A DNA stretch of 64,000 bases. It comes from Xanthostigma xanthostigma. Taxonomy: Eukaryota; Arthropoda; Insecta; Raphidioptera; Raphidiidae. The translations under genes were made by a program, and so were the position numbers. Positions 40,861 through 52,225 of this stretch are shown in pieces. The stretch lies in contig OY754468.1 of the NCBI GenBank assembly GCA_963575645.1, forward strand, positions 48,929,665 through 48,993,664, read 5' to 3'. A model generated the notes under the pieces. That model worked only from the letters and a program-made list of their open reading frames with translations. It had not been told where the DNA came from and ran no database searches. The first letter of the stretch is position 1. Each line of letters starts with the position of its first letter.

Positions 40861-41329
40861 AGCCTTGTATCCCGTATAGTTTTATCGTATCACAATATCA
40901 AGATGTTAAAAAGGGAATAAAAATTATAATAATTTAGGTTGATTATAATAAAAGCGCGGGCCGTGACAAATGAATTATCATACAGCTTACAACCCACGCT
41001 TTGAACCTGAATTATAAAAATTTAAAAAAATCATAGATTTTTTGGTTTCGACAAGTCGTTTTCGAATCATATTGTATAATAATTATGAATATAGAAACGG
41101 TAGGTATTTCTTCTAATCAATCACCGGTTTCAGATGATGCATGAAAATTTACTGAAACAAACATGAAATAATGAACATGTGATAGATAATTGACCACCAC
41201 ATGCTTTTATGTTAAGCAGGGGTGTACAACACTTCGTTTTCTTACGGGTTTTTCATATATTAATGTTTGTTCTTTATGCAGAAACATGTTAAACTCTTTG
41301 TTTAGTAGACCACAGAAAAGAATTTGATT
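40861..41329. other. Unassigned
   Basis: Nothing recognised. Confidence 0.4.
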
Positions 41330-41590
41330 GATCCGCATAGAAAACAATTTCTTTTCAAGCTACATTTTGATCAAAATGCGTAGAAAAATATTGTTCATAA
41401 ATGTAAATTATATAAATAAAAAAAAACTAGGTAGGTATGTTAAATAAATTTTTAAAAAATCGTACAAATAGATCAACTGTTTTTCGAGTACAATCAATTA
41501 AAATTTCTTCTGTTTCCTTATGGAGAAAAATGTGTGATCACATTCTAAAGTATTTGTCATCCTAGATTTTATGCAGCCGAGTAATCAATT
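41330..41590 (+). repeat. Dispersed repeat R7, copy 4
   Basis: 'tttgatcaaaatgcgtagaa', 'ccttatggagaaaaatgtgt' and 'gatcacattctaaag'. Uninterrupted at the site of the 36.4-kb MITE. Confidence 0.68.
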
Positions 41591-42315
41591 TAAAGAAATT
41601 TCTATCACTAGTACTGCCGTAGAAAGTGGTTAAAAACGATAAAAAAAATAATTTTGTGTCCTTTTGCATTTGTCTCATCCTTTCCGCAAATCAATCAGAA
41701 ACATGAAACTCATTTGTTTTTTTAATAATCAATTAAGCATTACTTCCAATTCATTTGATATCAGATGTCCATAGCCTGCCTGTGTCATATTTTAACGAAG
41801 TACATTTCGAAGGGTTTGGGTATGCTTTTTGGTATATACGCTAGGAAAGTATCTTTGACATGCGATCTTTGCACCATCTCGTGTTTGATTTTTTAAAATC
41901 TGGTTCACTCAAAACATACAAATCCATGAAAACCAGTTAAACCATTCTTAATTATAAAAAAATATTTACTCACAATGTCAGTAAAAAAACTACATAAATG
42001 TTATACATTTTTATTTCAATTTTTTTTAAATTTTATTTTTGTTAACAAAATAACAATTATGATATTTTTCATGTATTTAATAATGATAACAGACGTAAAA
42101 TAAAATTTAATTACCCTTGACGACGTACTGCTGCAGTCCAATTTTTTTCCTCTCTAATTCTTAAGAAAATCCAGCAAAACGGTGGAATTGTAATTCTGGA
42201 TGTTTAGTTGGTGTATCTTTACAATCAACAACACAGCACTTCCGATTTGATAGCTTTTTACCCATTTTATTCAACTAATAATCCTTATTAAAATGCACGT
42301 ATAACATATCACACT
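41591..42315. other. Unassigned AT-rich sequence
   Basis: No gene. 'cgctaggaaagtatctttga' at 41839 occurs inverted at 42567-42586, hinting at a larger decayed inverted element spanning 41.8-42.6 kb around the Penelope-like unit. Confidence 0.4.
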
Positions 42316-42321
42316 AAGTCC

Positions 42322-42490
42322 AAATCTTTGATTAACGTCTGAATAGAGCTCTTCAAATAAATAAAATTGTCGACCAATTTTTTTCAGACCATATATTGAC
42401 AAAAATTATAAAAAAATATAAACCATCCTTTGTTAATTTGATTTATATTTTTATACAATTTTTGTCAATATATGGTCTGAAAAAAAAAAA
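42322..42490. mobile_element. Penelope-like terminal palindrome
   Basis: 'tctttgattaacgtctgaat' and 'gaccaatttttttcagacca' face a mirrored 'tttgtcaatatatggtctga'. The central hammerhead-like core is absent, leaving only the outer parts as a short hairpin. Confidence 0.6.
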
Positions 42491-43002
42491 TTATTTATAT
42501 GACACTAAGGTTTTGGGTGAACCAGAATTAAAAAAAAAAACACGAAAGGGCGCAAATGTCGCTTGTCAAAAGATACTTTCCTAGCGTGTATATCAAAACA
42601 ACCGTTTCTTATAAATATTCTGAACGTTTAGAATTCTCCTAGATTTATCGTCAATAAAATGCTTTTTGTGCATTTTTACTGTCTCAACACATAAACTGTT
42701 TTATTTCAATTTAAAAATGAACACCAAAGGCCAAAGAAACCGGTAGACATAAAGTATCATTAATATTTGATATCGGCACATATCTAGAACACTTCGACTG
42801 GTCCCAGTAGAATCATTTTTGTTTGTTTTTTTTTTCATGCTTGGTACACCACACAATAATATTGTGTTCGATAAAATATAGCCCGAATCATTATTCAATG
42901 TGTAAATACAAACCTCCGTTTTCATACTATCGCTATTACAAGCCCCCAGTTCCCAAGTTCTAAGCCGAAAACTGATATCAGTTGATCCAAACGGTTGACG
43001 TT
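42491..43002. other. Unassigned
   Basis: Nothing recognised beyond the inverted word at 42567-42586. Confidence 0.4.
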
Positions 43003-43172
43003 GTCGCTTTCCTGCTTTAAAGTACAGTCGAGTACGCTATTGTCAAGTTGTTATTGTTATTTTAGTTTTGTTGAGTTGCGAGTTTGTAGTTTTTCAACAG
43101 ACTGTACAAGCGCAAGCCCGCATTTGCATCTAACTTCCGAGCCTTTTAGATTCGTAGCGCGTATTATATCTC
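43003..43172 (-). repeat. TIR element R11, partial copy without the hAT insert
   Basis: Reverse complement of 14376-14506 joined directly to 14896-14935. 'gtacgctattgtcaagttgt' crosses the point where the 14-kb copy has the hAT and keeps one ACAATAGC. The right end 'cttttagattcgtagcgcgt' is the TIR; the other TIR is missing. Confidence 0.85.
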
Positions 43173-43708
43173 TACATTTCTGGGACACCACTATAAAGAT
43201 ATTGTAGAGGAATAGTGTGCAGGCATTAGTGGGTGCTTGGTCGCTATAGAAAGACATGAATATATCAATATAAACAAAGAAATAAAAACATTGTAGGCAC
43301 TGTTGTACTTTACAATGGCGCGCGAAAGAATTATTTTCACAATGGCATCGTAATCTTTAATCAAGATGCTTGAAAAGAATAAAGGAAATCGATGGAAAAG
43401 CGTTACGTCGTCGTCGCTGCGAAAATACAGCGCTGGGAAATTTACAGCGCCCGAGTTTCCCTGACAATAATCTTGATTTTCTTTGCAACGATGAATAAAC
43501 AAACAAAACAATGCTCAATAATGAAACAGTTGTGCCAACATACAAGACGTGAGAAAGCAACGACTGAACAAAATGTGTCAAATATTTAAATAGAAACAAA
43601 CTTTATTAGCTGAAGAGTCAACTCGTAAACTAAGAATTGGAATAAAATCTTAGAAAACTACTAGAATAATCAACAACTCTTCTGAATCTTTTTCAAAATT
43701 ATCTTTTA
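43173..43708. other. Unassigned; overlapping chance frames
   Basis: Frames up to 106 codons overlap on both strands at 43191-43599, without any domain I recognise. Confidence 0.4.
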
Positions 43709-44051
43709 CTAGCGGTCCCACCCGGTTTCACCCGCGTGCAAAATAACGAATAGGGGGGGGGGGCACATGAGTACGCACATTCATCCTAGTTTACCGAGAT
43801 TAATGTTGTGTCCAAATTGCATGATGATCGGAGTTACCGTTCAAAAGTTTTTGTCGGACGGACAAATTTTGAGTTACATTTTGTAACATTTTTTATTGAT
43901 GCTCCACTCCTATTGGTCGTACCGTGATATTATAATAGCCTTCTTCGATAAATGGGCTATCAAACAATTTTTTTTTTCAATTCGAACCAGTGGTTCCTGA
44001 GATTAGCGCGTTCAAACAAACAAACTCTTCAGCTTTATATATTAGTATAGA
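43709..44051 (-). mobile_element. Helitron family N2, copy 3, without tRNA-like segment
   Basis: CTAG 43709-43712 is the minus-strand 3' end and TCTATACTAATATATAAAGC starts at 44051. A jump near 43855 joins the 3' region directly to the 5' third, so the tRNA-like segment and AT-rich middle are missing. A run of eleven G lies at 43755-43765. Either the tRNA segment was lost here or this is the ancestral form. Confidence 0.82.
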
Positions 44052-44429
44052 TAGATAATGCATACGATATAAAAATCTAAGACGCCAGTAGCTTTAGTCT
44101 TTGGCTTCGTTTACGATTCCGTGGACTGTTATTAATTTCAAAGAGTTCTACAATCCGCTAGATCATAGACGCTATTTATTTATACTAGTGGTCACCCAGT
44201 GGTCAAAATTCGACCATAATTCATTAAATTTTTAAGTTTGAACGTTATTGAGGTTCTTTTGTCATTATACATATTATATGAATTTCTTCTGGATCGATTT
44301 TATTTATTTTCGTACGCATCGTGTGCACTTGCCCTCATTAAAACGAAGAGAACGATGTATGTTTCATCACAATGTGTGCGAATTAACACAACCACAACTT
44401 TTTCCTTCCCGTATTTATATAAAATGATT
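44052..44429. other. Unassigned
   Basis: Nothing recognised. Confidence 0.4.
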
Positions 44430-44795
44430 ATCAAGTTTTCCTGCTGCCCCTCGTCGAAAAACGATGATTCCTGTGCCGGCCATCCTGTAGAGGTTTATGA
44501 TTCTTGTACCGGCCATCCTGTTGAGGTTTTCCACAGTTTCCCTCAATAATTCCAGATAAATATCGAGATGGTTCCTTATTCAAGGTCACGGCCGATTACC
44601 TGTCAAATTCCTGTGCTCAAAATTTGCCTATCTCATCTTAAAATTCCTTAATTCGTCCATTGCTATTAATTAAGTGGAAGTTTAAATATGTGGAAAATAA
44701 CGGGAAGTGTGTGGTAGATGGAAAATAGTAATGGTGCGAATGGCGTCTGTTATGACATAAAGTCGAGAAAGGGATGTTAAACGCATTATTATTAC
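44430..44795 (+). mobile_element. tRNA-Ala-derived SINE, copy 2 (5' truncated)
   Basis: Matches the body of the 25-kb SINE ('ttcctgctgcccctcgtcga', 'gatggttccttattcaaggt', 'aatggtgcgaatggcgtctg') but lacks the tRNA head. A 37-base block with 'gtgccggccatcctgt' is duplicated (44472, 44509). Ends in a TTATTATTA-type tail. 5' truncation is normal for SINE integration. Confidence 0.8.
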
Positions 44796-45753
44796 TATAT
44801 TATAAGCACTATTAAGTTATTACTTTAAAAAATAAAGCGCTTTAATTGAATTTGATGTTTTCTCTACAGAAGAAATAAATCAATTAAATTTTTCCAAAAA
44901 TAATAATAACATTCTTTTTTCCTTCAGCTAAGGAAAACTAATTTTGACAATATTACAAAAAAGAGAGAGAGGGTTAATGTAACAAAACTTGCTACATTGT
45001 GACTATCAAGTAGATATAAAGAAATATGTTTTTAAAAAATGAGAAAAATTTGGCCATGACTTCGTCTGTATCGATTAAGCATTTAGGGTAGAGCCCATAT
45101 AGAGGTACCTACATTACCGACTTATGTACAGCGAAACACATGACCCATATATTCAAATCAAAATGCGTAAAATAACGAATAACGACTTTCTGCAACGTGT
45201 TATAAATATTGCACATAAAGAAAAATATTACGAAAATAATGTCCTTGGCGCCGCCCAAAAGGACATTAATACTCTAATAAAACGAAACGTAGTTTCCGAT
45301 GCTTAAAGTGATATTAAATTTTAATTTCGTGGATTCTCAAGATACCGATGCCTCTACGAACGAAAAAGATAGTTTAAGTTAAGAATTGTTAATATTTATG
45401 CTCGCTATCTGGTTGGTCTTTCTGCAGCTCTAAATCTAGATTTAAGAATGTCATCGTTTTCAACTAAATGCAGAAAATCTCTATTATAGTTGAAAATAAA
45501 TCCGTATCAAAAACCTCGCAATTATCAAATGTAGTGAAGGACAATTTTATGTGAGGCTGTGATTTTTTTAATACTTTTATAAAATCGTAGAAAGCATTAT
45601 TTTAGAATTTTTTAATGCAAAATTGCGCCAAAAATAGTGTTATTTTAATATAAACAATTCGAAATCTTTAGGACAAAGGTTAGAATTGAGATAGGAATCC
45701 AGAATTTTGGCTACATTTTTTTTTAATTACTTATAAATATTTGAACATTAATA
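44796..45753. other. Unassigned AT-rich sequence
   Basis: A 60-codon frame at 45124-45306 (ITNNDFLQRVINIAHKEKYY...) looks protein-like in composition but I do not recognise it. Confidence 0.4.
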
Positions 45754-45761
45754 TTCGGAAA

Positions 45762-46045
45762 TAGAGTTGGGGAATAAATAACTTCACGATGAAAAAATCA
45801 CTGTGACCAGCCGTCTAAAATGATCACTGTGATCTGACAAGAAGTATCTGCGTTCCAAAGTAACGTATGTTGTTCCATGTCACCGCAATCACGACGGTCG
45901 CTCCAACCGAGTAGCCGGCCGTCCGATCGAGTGTTTGCTCAGCCGAGATCGATGGGATAAAGTCACGATGATTTTTCACTGTGATTTTTGTGTAACTGGA
46001 ATAACAGTCACTGTTATCACATAATAACGACTTTTCCCATGTCTA
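45762..46045 (+). mobile_element. hAT-type MITE H5, copy 1 (284 bp)
   Basis: Ends TAGAGTTGGGGAA and TTTTCCCATGTCTA, flanked by TTCGGAAA (45754-45761) and CTCGGAAA (46046-46053), a 7-of-8 duplication. 'cacgatg', 'cactgtga' and 'gtaacgtatgt' words recur. Shorter sister of 60462-61013. Confidence 0.85.
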
Positions 46046-46053
46046 CTCGGAAA

Positions 46054-46599
46054 TAACCATATTAACGTTCCCGCAGGGCTTGGGAATAGTCGAGCATGTT
46101 GATATGGCTCCTCAAATGCAAGCCTTCGGTTTTCAGTTTCCAATCCGAGACTTGACAAAAAAGTTTCATTTGAAATTTAATTTACAAAAAAAAGCCAGTG
46201 TGTTTTAGACCACACGACTGAAGTAAAACTTCTTCCTGCCATATATAATATATAATAATGATACAATAATATTCGATAATCTATCACCATATTTTGATTA
46301 GACATCCTGATTTAACGACACAATATAACCTCACTCTGTAGCACATATCTACAAAGACGAAATGTTTAAAATATAATTTTTGATTAATTAATAGGCAAAA
46401 TATGTATTTATATTTATCAGCATAATTTAGAATACATTTAAAAGGATTTATCAACTAACCTACATTATTTCCCGTTACAAAATGCATCAAAATTCGATGA
46501 AATGTATTTTTTTTATACAAATATAATTGTTTTCATTTTAAACGTCAAATAGTTGTCAAAGAAAAAAAAGAATTTCTATTAATGCTCCGTCTTTGTCGT
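46054..46599. other. Unassigned
   Basis: 'tgaagtaaaacttcttcctg' at 46219-46238 is the inverted partner of 37652-37671. Otherwise nothing. Confidence 0.45.
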
Positions 46600-46752
46600 A
46601 CTCACAACGCAGATACTTCCAATATACGAAACATAACTATCTCTCTTACTTCAAGCACCGTTCGCCTCGTCCGATGATGCACTTCCGTAAACGATTTCGT
46701 CAGGCATTTACCAGCTTACTCCCCAAGTCAAGCGTGCCTAAAGAAGTTTTAC
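46600..46752 (-). repeat. Dispersed repeat R10, copy 2
   Basis: Reverse of 36970-37112, ending at 'aaagaagttttacttca' directly before repeat R6. Confidence 0.7.
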
Positions 46753-46762
46753 TTCAAAAAAA

Positions 46763-47416
46763 TTGGTTGTCTGTAAAGTCGGTTTACGGACGATAGTTTT
46801 ACGTGATAACGTATTCCGTAATACATAACCTAAACCTTCCAAAATTTGGTTTCAATCCGCTTATCCTTGGTGTCGGAATGATAAGAAATGTCAAAAGTGA
46901 CGTTTGCAACTGTCAAAGTATTATGTTCTAATAATAATTAGTTATTCCAATACTTAACTTAGAAGGCGTTGCATTTCACAAAATACTAATGTCAAAAAAT
47001 TGAATTAAACATTAGAAATGCAGCCGTTTTCATGTTAAGACAAGACATACGTTCTCTTCTAATTTCCATGTACGGCAAACAAAGACGACCGACCGCGTCG
47101 CGCCATGCATTAGACAACATTGCATTTATACAGCTATTTTTCTATATAAATTTGTATAAAAAAACTGTTTAGGCATATTCTGTTATACGAAATCTATGTA
47201 AAATGTTCTCCTCTTTCGTTTAAGACTGGTTTCAAACCGATCTGATTTAAATTGAGCGAGAAATTAGCAAAAAGCACGCATAGGGTCAGGCGGAACGTTA
47301 CGCGTTACGCGTTACGAACGTTAGGAACGTTACACTTTTTCGTGCATGCATCCGGTGTTTTATCAATTTATAAGATTGGTGATTCATCAATTTATAAGAC
47401 GTTATCACGTCAAAAA
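46763..47416 (+). repeat. Dispersed repeat R6, copy 3
   Basis: Nearly identical to copy 1 over its length, with small differences such as 'ttgaattaaacattagaaat' and an extra 'cgttacgcgttacgcgttac' segment, and lacking one of the two 'ctatataaatttgtata' units. Confidence 0.82.
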
Positions 47417-47845
47417 TATGAATTTGGGATAAGCCCAAATAACCTTAATTGTTGTGTGGCCTTTGAAACAAAGGAACGCTTTCGTGGACACCTGTATTTG
47501 GTGACCCCTGCATGTATGCAATCAGTCATAACAGAAATTAATTAGTGTTGAGGGATAGGTGAAACAACAGTGAATGCACACTGCCCGATATCACAGCCCA
47601 TAGCACAATGCATGGTCAATTACGTAAGTTCCAATTGATACGTGCATATTATACAATATGGCGGCGAGTGGCGCGGCGCCGCGACGCAATAGGCGCATAA
47701 TTGAGATTGATGATCTCAATTATTAATTACAAGATGTCTGAAATATTATCTACACATGTGCACACATGTTCGCCGGCTTATACAGGCCGACCGATAATAC
47801 GGGCCCCGTTGGTAAACAGAGTTTCGATTATTGTGAGGTTAGGAT
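47417..47845. other. Unassigned
   Basis: 'ttgagattgatgatctcaat' at 47701 is a short palindrome. No gene. Confidence 0.4.
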
Positions 47846-47905
47846 AGGGGTGGCGAACCTATGGCACGCGTGCCACAGGCGACGCGCGACTGATTATTGT
47901 TGTTG
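47846..47905 (+). mobile_element. hAT-like terminus fragment
   Basis: 'taggggtggcgaacctatgg' followed by 'cacgcgtgccac' is a common hAT-type end (CAGGGGTGGCGAACC). The partner end was not found. Confidence 0.5.
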
Positions 47906-48616
47906 GCACGGCATTGATTGAGATGCAAAATCGAAATAATTAAAAATATTTTTTTGAAAAATTAAACGCTACTTTTTTTTTAAATAGCATTACATTTTTT
48001 TTAAATTATGCGCATAAAAATCGCGATATCTCGCGAACGAGTTGTCCGATCCGACCCGGTTTTGAACGAACTTACGCGGATTCTTTTTCTCTACAACTTT
48101 TGTTGGAACTTTTTTTCCCCCGATAATACTGGCAGAGTTATGGGGCAAAAAAAAATTTTAAAACTTCATATGCCCCTCCCTACTCTCCGACAATCGGTCA
48201 CAAACTATACCAAAATGTCAGGGGAGCTTAACTCTACAGTTTTTGTAGGAAAATTTGTTTGATTCGAGCCATACGGAATTCAAGGCTTTTTTTTCTCAAT
48301 CCACTCCACTATTGTTGTATATTGCTCCACTCCTACATATTCAAATTAAAATAAAAAACTAACATTTTTGTCAAAAATTGTATCTTTTTGGATAGCTGAG
48401 GACACTGAGATTTAATTACCATGCTTTTTACGATAAGTTTCATACATTTTTTTATGATAATGACATTTCTGTGAAGAATTTTTATTTTATTTTTGAAGTG
48501 AAAACTTATTTAGCGGCGTTGTACACTTTTTTTGTAATGGGTAAAAAATGTTAAACTCGCGTCAGGAAAAGTAAGAACTGGGTGAGACTCTCTAAGTGAC
48601 AGTAATTGCCAGATAC
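47906..48616. other. Unassigned
   Basis: An 84-codon frame at 48008-48262 (MRIKIAISRERVVRSDPVLN...) reads like sequence seen in insect repeats but I cannot name it. Confidence 0.4.
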
Positions 48617-48766
48617 TTTTTATACAACGTTAGACATCTAGCGTTGAAATATCGTACATAAAAATGCAATCTATGATACAAACCATTTTATTTTTTATAC
48701 AACGTTAGACATCTAGCGTTGAAATATCGTACATAAAAATGCAATCTATGATACAAACCATTTTAT
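48617..48766 (+). repeat. Recent 75-bp tandem duplication
   Basis: Two identical 75-base units (48617-48691, 48692-48766). Each contains the imperfect palindrome 'caacgttagacatctagcgt' + TG. No differences between units are visible. Confidence 0.9.
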
Positions 48767-49842
48767 TTACAAGTGTTGCCAATAAATAAACAATGCTTCT
48801 AAATGCAAAAAAATTAAGACGTTAATATTCAAGTTTTCACTTCTGCCGGCACTCCCGGAGTGCAACCCGTCTTTTTTATTTATTGGACGTTTTAACACAC
48901 AACATAAAATCTAACAGTAAATTTCGTGGTTTTTAGGTTTAAGAAGGTTGGTCAAAATCAGTAAGCTATCATATCATGAAAAAATTCAGGCAAAAAAGTG
49001 AGAATATATATTTTTTTTAAATTTTTAATTCCCAAAATTCGGAGTTTTGTAAAAAGACAACCGTTTCTATAAAATGACGCATTTTCGACCCCCAAGTCAT
49101 AGAAGTTAAATCATTCCAAATTAGTCATAGTTTCTTCTCCCGAGAAGAATACGAGCAATTATCGATCACTCTGTATATAGATATGTTTGTTCATATAATT
49201 TTTACACAAATAAAACTTTTCACAAAAAATGTTAACCTCCCTCAGCGAAAGTCACAAAAAAGTGAAGAGTTCCAAACTTCCCGAAAAATGAACAAAAGCA
49301 TTTTTGAAAGGTCGTAGCTTCCACGCTACGCAAGCCTTGAAGAGATGAATGAATGCACATCCCACGCGTTGGCTTATAAAAAAAAAACGCCCACACCAAG
49401 TTTCTTGTCTGTTCACCCACGCTTACTTACGCTACACTAATGAATGAAAAATATGAAAAAAGTTTACTATTTCGTTAATTAAAAACAAACGTATAAATAA
49501 TCATCAAGAGGAACGTAACTGGCAAAACATTGAACACCAATATTATTACGTTTGATTATTACTGTTCACTCTAATCAATGCATTAAAACAATTTAATCGG
49601 CTTTTAAAATGACTGTAACTAGATTACAGATGATAAAAGTTTATTAACGAACTATCCCACCGTTAAATGCATTACCGACAGACGCGGTCAGACAAATGAC
49701 GTTGAATGATAACCAAGGTTAGTAGATTACAGAGGTTGCCTGGTTCCGTTGTATATGACGTCATCCGGCGGACCTGCTACCCGATTGCGTGGCAACGGTT
49801 CTTCTTCATAATGCCAAAAAAAATCAAAAGACAGAATGTTGA
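48767..49842. other. Unassigned AT-rich sequence
   Basis: 'gccggcactcccggagtgca' at 48846 folds on itself. Nothing else recognised. Confidence 0.45.
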
Positions 49843-49955
49843 TAAATAAAATTATCGACCAATTTTTCAGACAATATATTAACAAAAAAAATATATGCCT
49901 ACCTTAATTAATACATTAAAGTTTCAATCCGGATTTGGACCTTCTTCAGATTTGA
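49843..49955 (-). mobile_element. Penelope-like terminal unit
   Basis: 'aataaaattatcgaccaatt' to 'ccggatttggaccttcttca' is the minus-strand form of the 37-kb unit. The core reads CTGAAGAAGGTCC...CCGGATT then GAAAC, with a broken stem II. Confidence 0.65.
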
Positions 49956-50338
49956 CAGAATGTTGATATTTGCAACAAAACGAATTTTTAAGGTAAAAGA
50001 TTTACACAGTCCTTAGCTAAATTGAAATGACATTTTTGATATTGTCATTATAGGTTTGCCAGATAACGTCATTTCCGCGCTTACGCTGATTGGTAAGACG
50101 GAATAAGGCAGCCTCTGCAATCGAAGAATCTCGCTAGAGATTCTTTTCTGTGCTAAATGCCAACGAATCTCTAGCGTATTCTTATACATTGATTTTGCCT
50201 TTGTCCCATATAACGCCGTGTATATGAAGCAAGTTTCCAAGTTTTATAGTTCTGTGACCACGTGACTTTCATAGGACCGATTTTTCGTATCACCCATATA
50301 TACTTCTGTACCATAATAACCGCTTATACTGCGTGAGT
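49956..50338. other. Unassigned
   Basis: 'cgaatctctagcg' and 'cgctagagattcttt' at 50127-50178 are inverted; otherwise nothing. Confidence 0.4.
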
Positions 50339-50413
50339 GCCTGTGGACGAGCGGGTTACGACGTAGGCTAGTAATAACTAATAACAGGGTCTTGAGTTCG
50401 ATTCCCGCCAGCA
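50339..50413 (+). repeat. tRNA-like SINE head, degraded
   Basis: 'TGGACGAGCGGGTTACGACG' resembles a Leu/Ser-type A-box and 'GAGTTCGATTCCC' is a B-box, about 45 bases apart. No full cloverleaf can be drawn. A T-rich tail follows at 50428-50560. Confidence 0.45.
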
Positions 50414-51130
50414 TCATTGGAAGAATGTTTTTTTCAATTTTTAATTTTTTTATGTTTTTAATTGTTTTTTTTATTTTTAATTTATTTTCTCAATTTTTTT
50501 CTCGTATATTTTAATTTCTTTTCTAATTTTTAATTTTTTTTATTTTCTTGTTTTTTGAAAAATTCACTCGTCAAATCTTTTATTAAAAAATAACAAAATA
50601 TATGATTGAAGTTAGATTTAAATAAAGTAATTTATTAAAAAACATATTTATTATAAAAAGTGCAACAAAAATTAAAAAGTGAAAAGATTACGAAGTGAAA
50701 CTTCTTTTTTTAATGCAAAATAAGTATTTTACAAATGATATGAAAAAAAATTTGTATTTTTAATGGTGGGCCTTGTTCATTGATTTTTTTTTCATGCCTT
50801 CAAAATGTGCCTTTATGGAATCTTCAAGAATATCCATATTTCAAATGAATATAAATAAAAAAAAAACTAAAAAAAAAAAATATATACGCGTCGACTTGAG
50901 AACCTCCTCCGTTTTTGTTTTTCGTCGGTTAATAAAAAAGAATCATGTATTACAGAGCATAGACTTGTTACAGCTCATTTTTATTTTTAATAGACTTCAC
51001 ATGGATTGTTTACAAATTGAATGTCATGGTATTCGCATGGAGGTGTGATGAGCCGATTGCACCACTAGGTGTTGCACCGCGGCAGCACTGGACTACGCGG
51101 CAAAATATAAATGCACTTTTGTAGTACTGT
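50414..51130. other. Very AT-rich; unassigned
   Basis: Long T and A runs at 50428-50560 look like a SINE tail or slippage. 'gaagtgaaacttctt' recurs at 50691-50705. A 91-codon frame (50773-51048) is low-complexity. Confidence 0.45.
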
Positions 51131-51212
51131 TTGTTAAATGAGAAGTAAAAATCAAAAGTCGATTATTGCAATTTCTATAACCGACTTTTGATTGTTACTT
51201 CTTATTTAATAA
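51131..51212. repeat. Small palindrome (82 bp)
   Basis: 'gagaagtaaaaatcaaaagt' and 'acttttgattgttacttctt' are inverted with a 20-base loop. Possibly a tiny MITE; no clear duplication. Confidence 0.65.
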
Positions 51213-51427
51213 AATACATGAGAGACGCGCTCGAAACCACAGTTGCATGGAGTAAGGATCGTGTTGTTTTTTACAATACATATTCTAATTTCGGAGATTC
51301 ATTGCATTTAAATACAACAATATGAACACTTTTATTGCATTTAAATACAACAATATAAAAAATGCACATATGTTTATTTTGGAGGAAAAATAAAAATAAT
51401 GTCTCACACTTTGGAAAAAGACGTGAA

Positions 51428-51977
51428 ATCTTAAAAAAAAAACTTCGGAGAAGTAAAAACTTCGTTCTGTGCTAAATTCAAAAACTTGAGGCGACTGAAT
51501 CTTAAGATTATAACTTAAAAAAAAAGAATTTCGAGGCAGACAAGAAATTGAAATCATGCTCGAAATTCTGTGCGTAAGACGTCGAAAAAAAATGAATTTC
51601 GAGGCAGACAAGGAATTGAAATCCAACCTTGAAATTCTGTGCTTATAAAAGCTACAAGAGCAACAGCAAAAAAAAGTGCACAGACGGCGTTTTTTTAGTG
51701 AAAGGAGTTATGCGAACACCGTCTTTGCATTTTTTTTGCTGTTGCTCTTGTAGCTTTTATAAGCACAGAATTTCAAGGTTGGATTTCAATTCCTTGTCTG
51801 CCTCGAAATTCATTTTTTTTCGACGTCTTACGCACAGAATTTCGAGCATGATTTCAATTTCTTGTCTGCCTCGAAATTCTTTTTTTTTAAGTTATAATCT
51901 TAAGATTCAGTCGCCTCAAGTTTTTGAATTTAGCACAGAACGAAGTTTTTACTTCTCCGAAGTTTTTTTTTTAAGAT
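51428..51977. repeat. Near-perfect 550-bp palindrome
   Basis: Arms 51428-51690 and 51714-51977 are almost identical inverted copies with a 23-base spacer. Each arm contains tandem copies of a unit reading 'gcacagaatttc...ttgtctgcctcgaaattc', itself with a small inverted pair. Frames of 113 codons (minus) and 157 codons (plus) share the same peptide only because of the palindrome. No target duplication or TIR family recognised. Transcription would give a long hairpin RNA. Confidence 0.92.
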
Positions 51978-52225
51978 CTACTATATACATGGTGTTTTTT
52001 AAACTCTGCATTTCTTTTAATAGCCTCACCAGACAGTATACCCCAAACTGTCAAAACTATACCTATATGTTCAACGAAATCTTATTTTGTGAGGACACGT
52101 AATTTGAGGTCGTCAATAATAATAGCGCGTTGACGAAGTAATATAGTATGACATATTTTACACATTTTTTGTTGGGAATAAATCTATTATTATTATTAGT
52201 AGTAGTTTTGTTCCAAAAATATGTA
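51978..52225. other. Unassigned
   Basis: Nothing recognised. Confidence 0.4.

Noticed and set aside
45124-45306. Possible small protein gene (60 codons)
   Set aside because: Protein-like composition but no domain, no start context or neighbouring exon that I can support.
51285-52102. Frames of 113 and 157 codons sharing a peptide on opposite strands
   Set aside because: The shared peptide is a direct result of the 550-bp palindrome; it has no domain, and an identical peptide from both arms is expected from the DNA structure.
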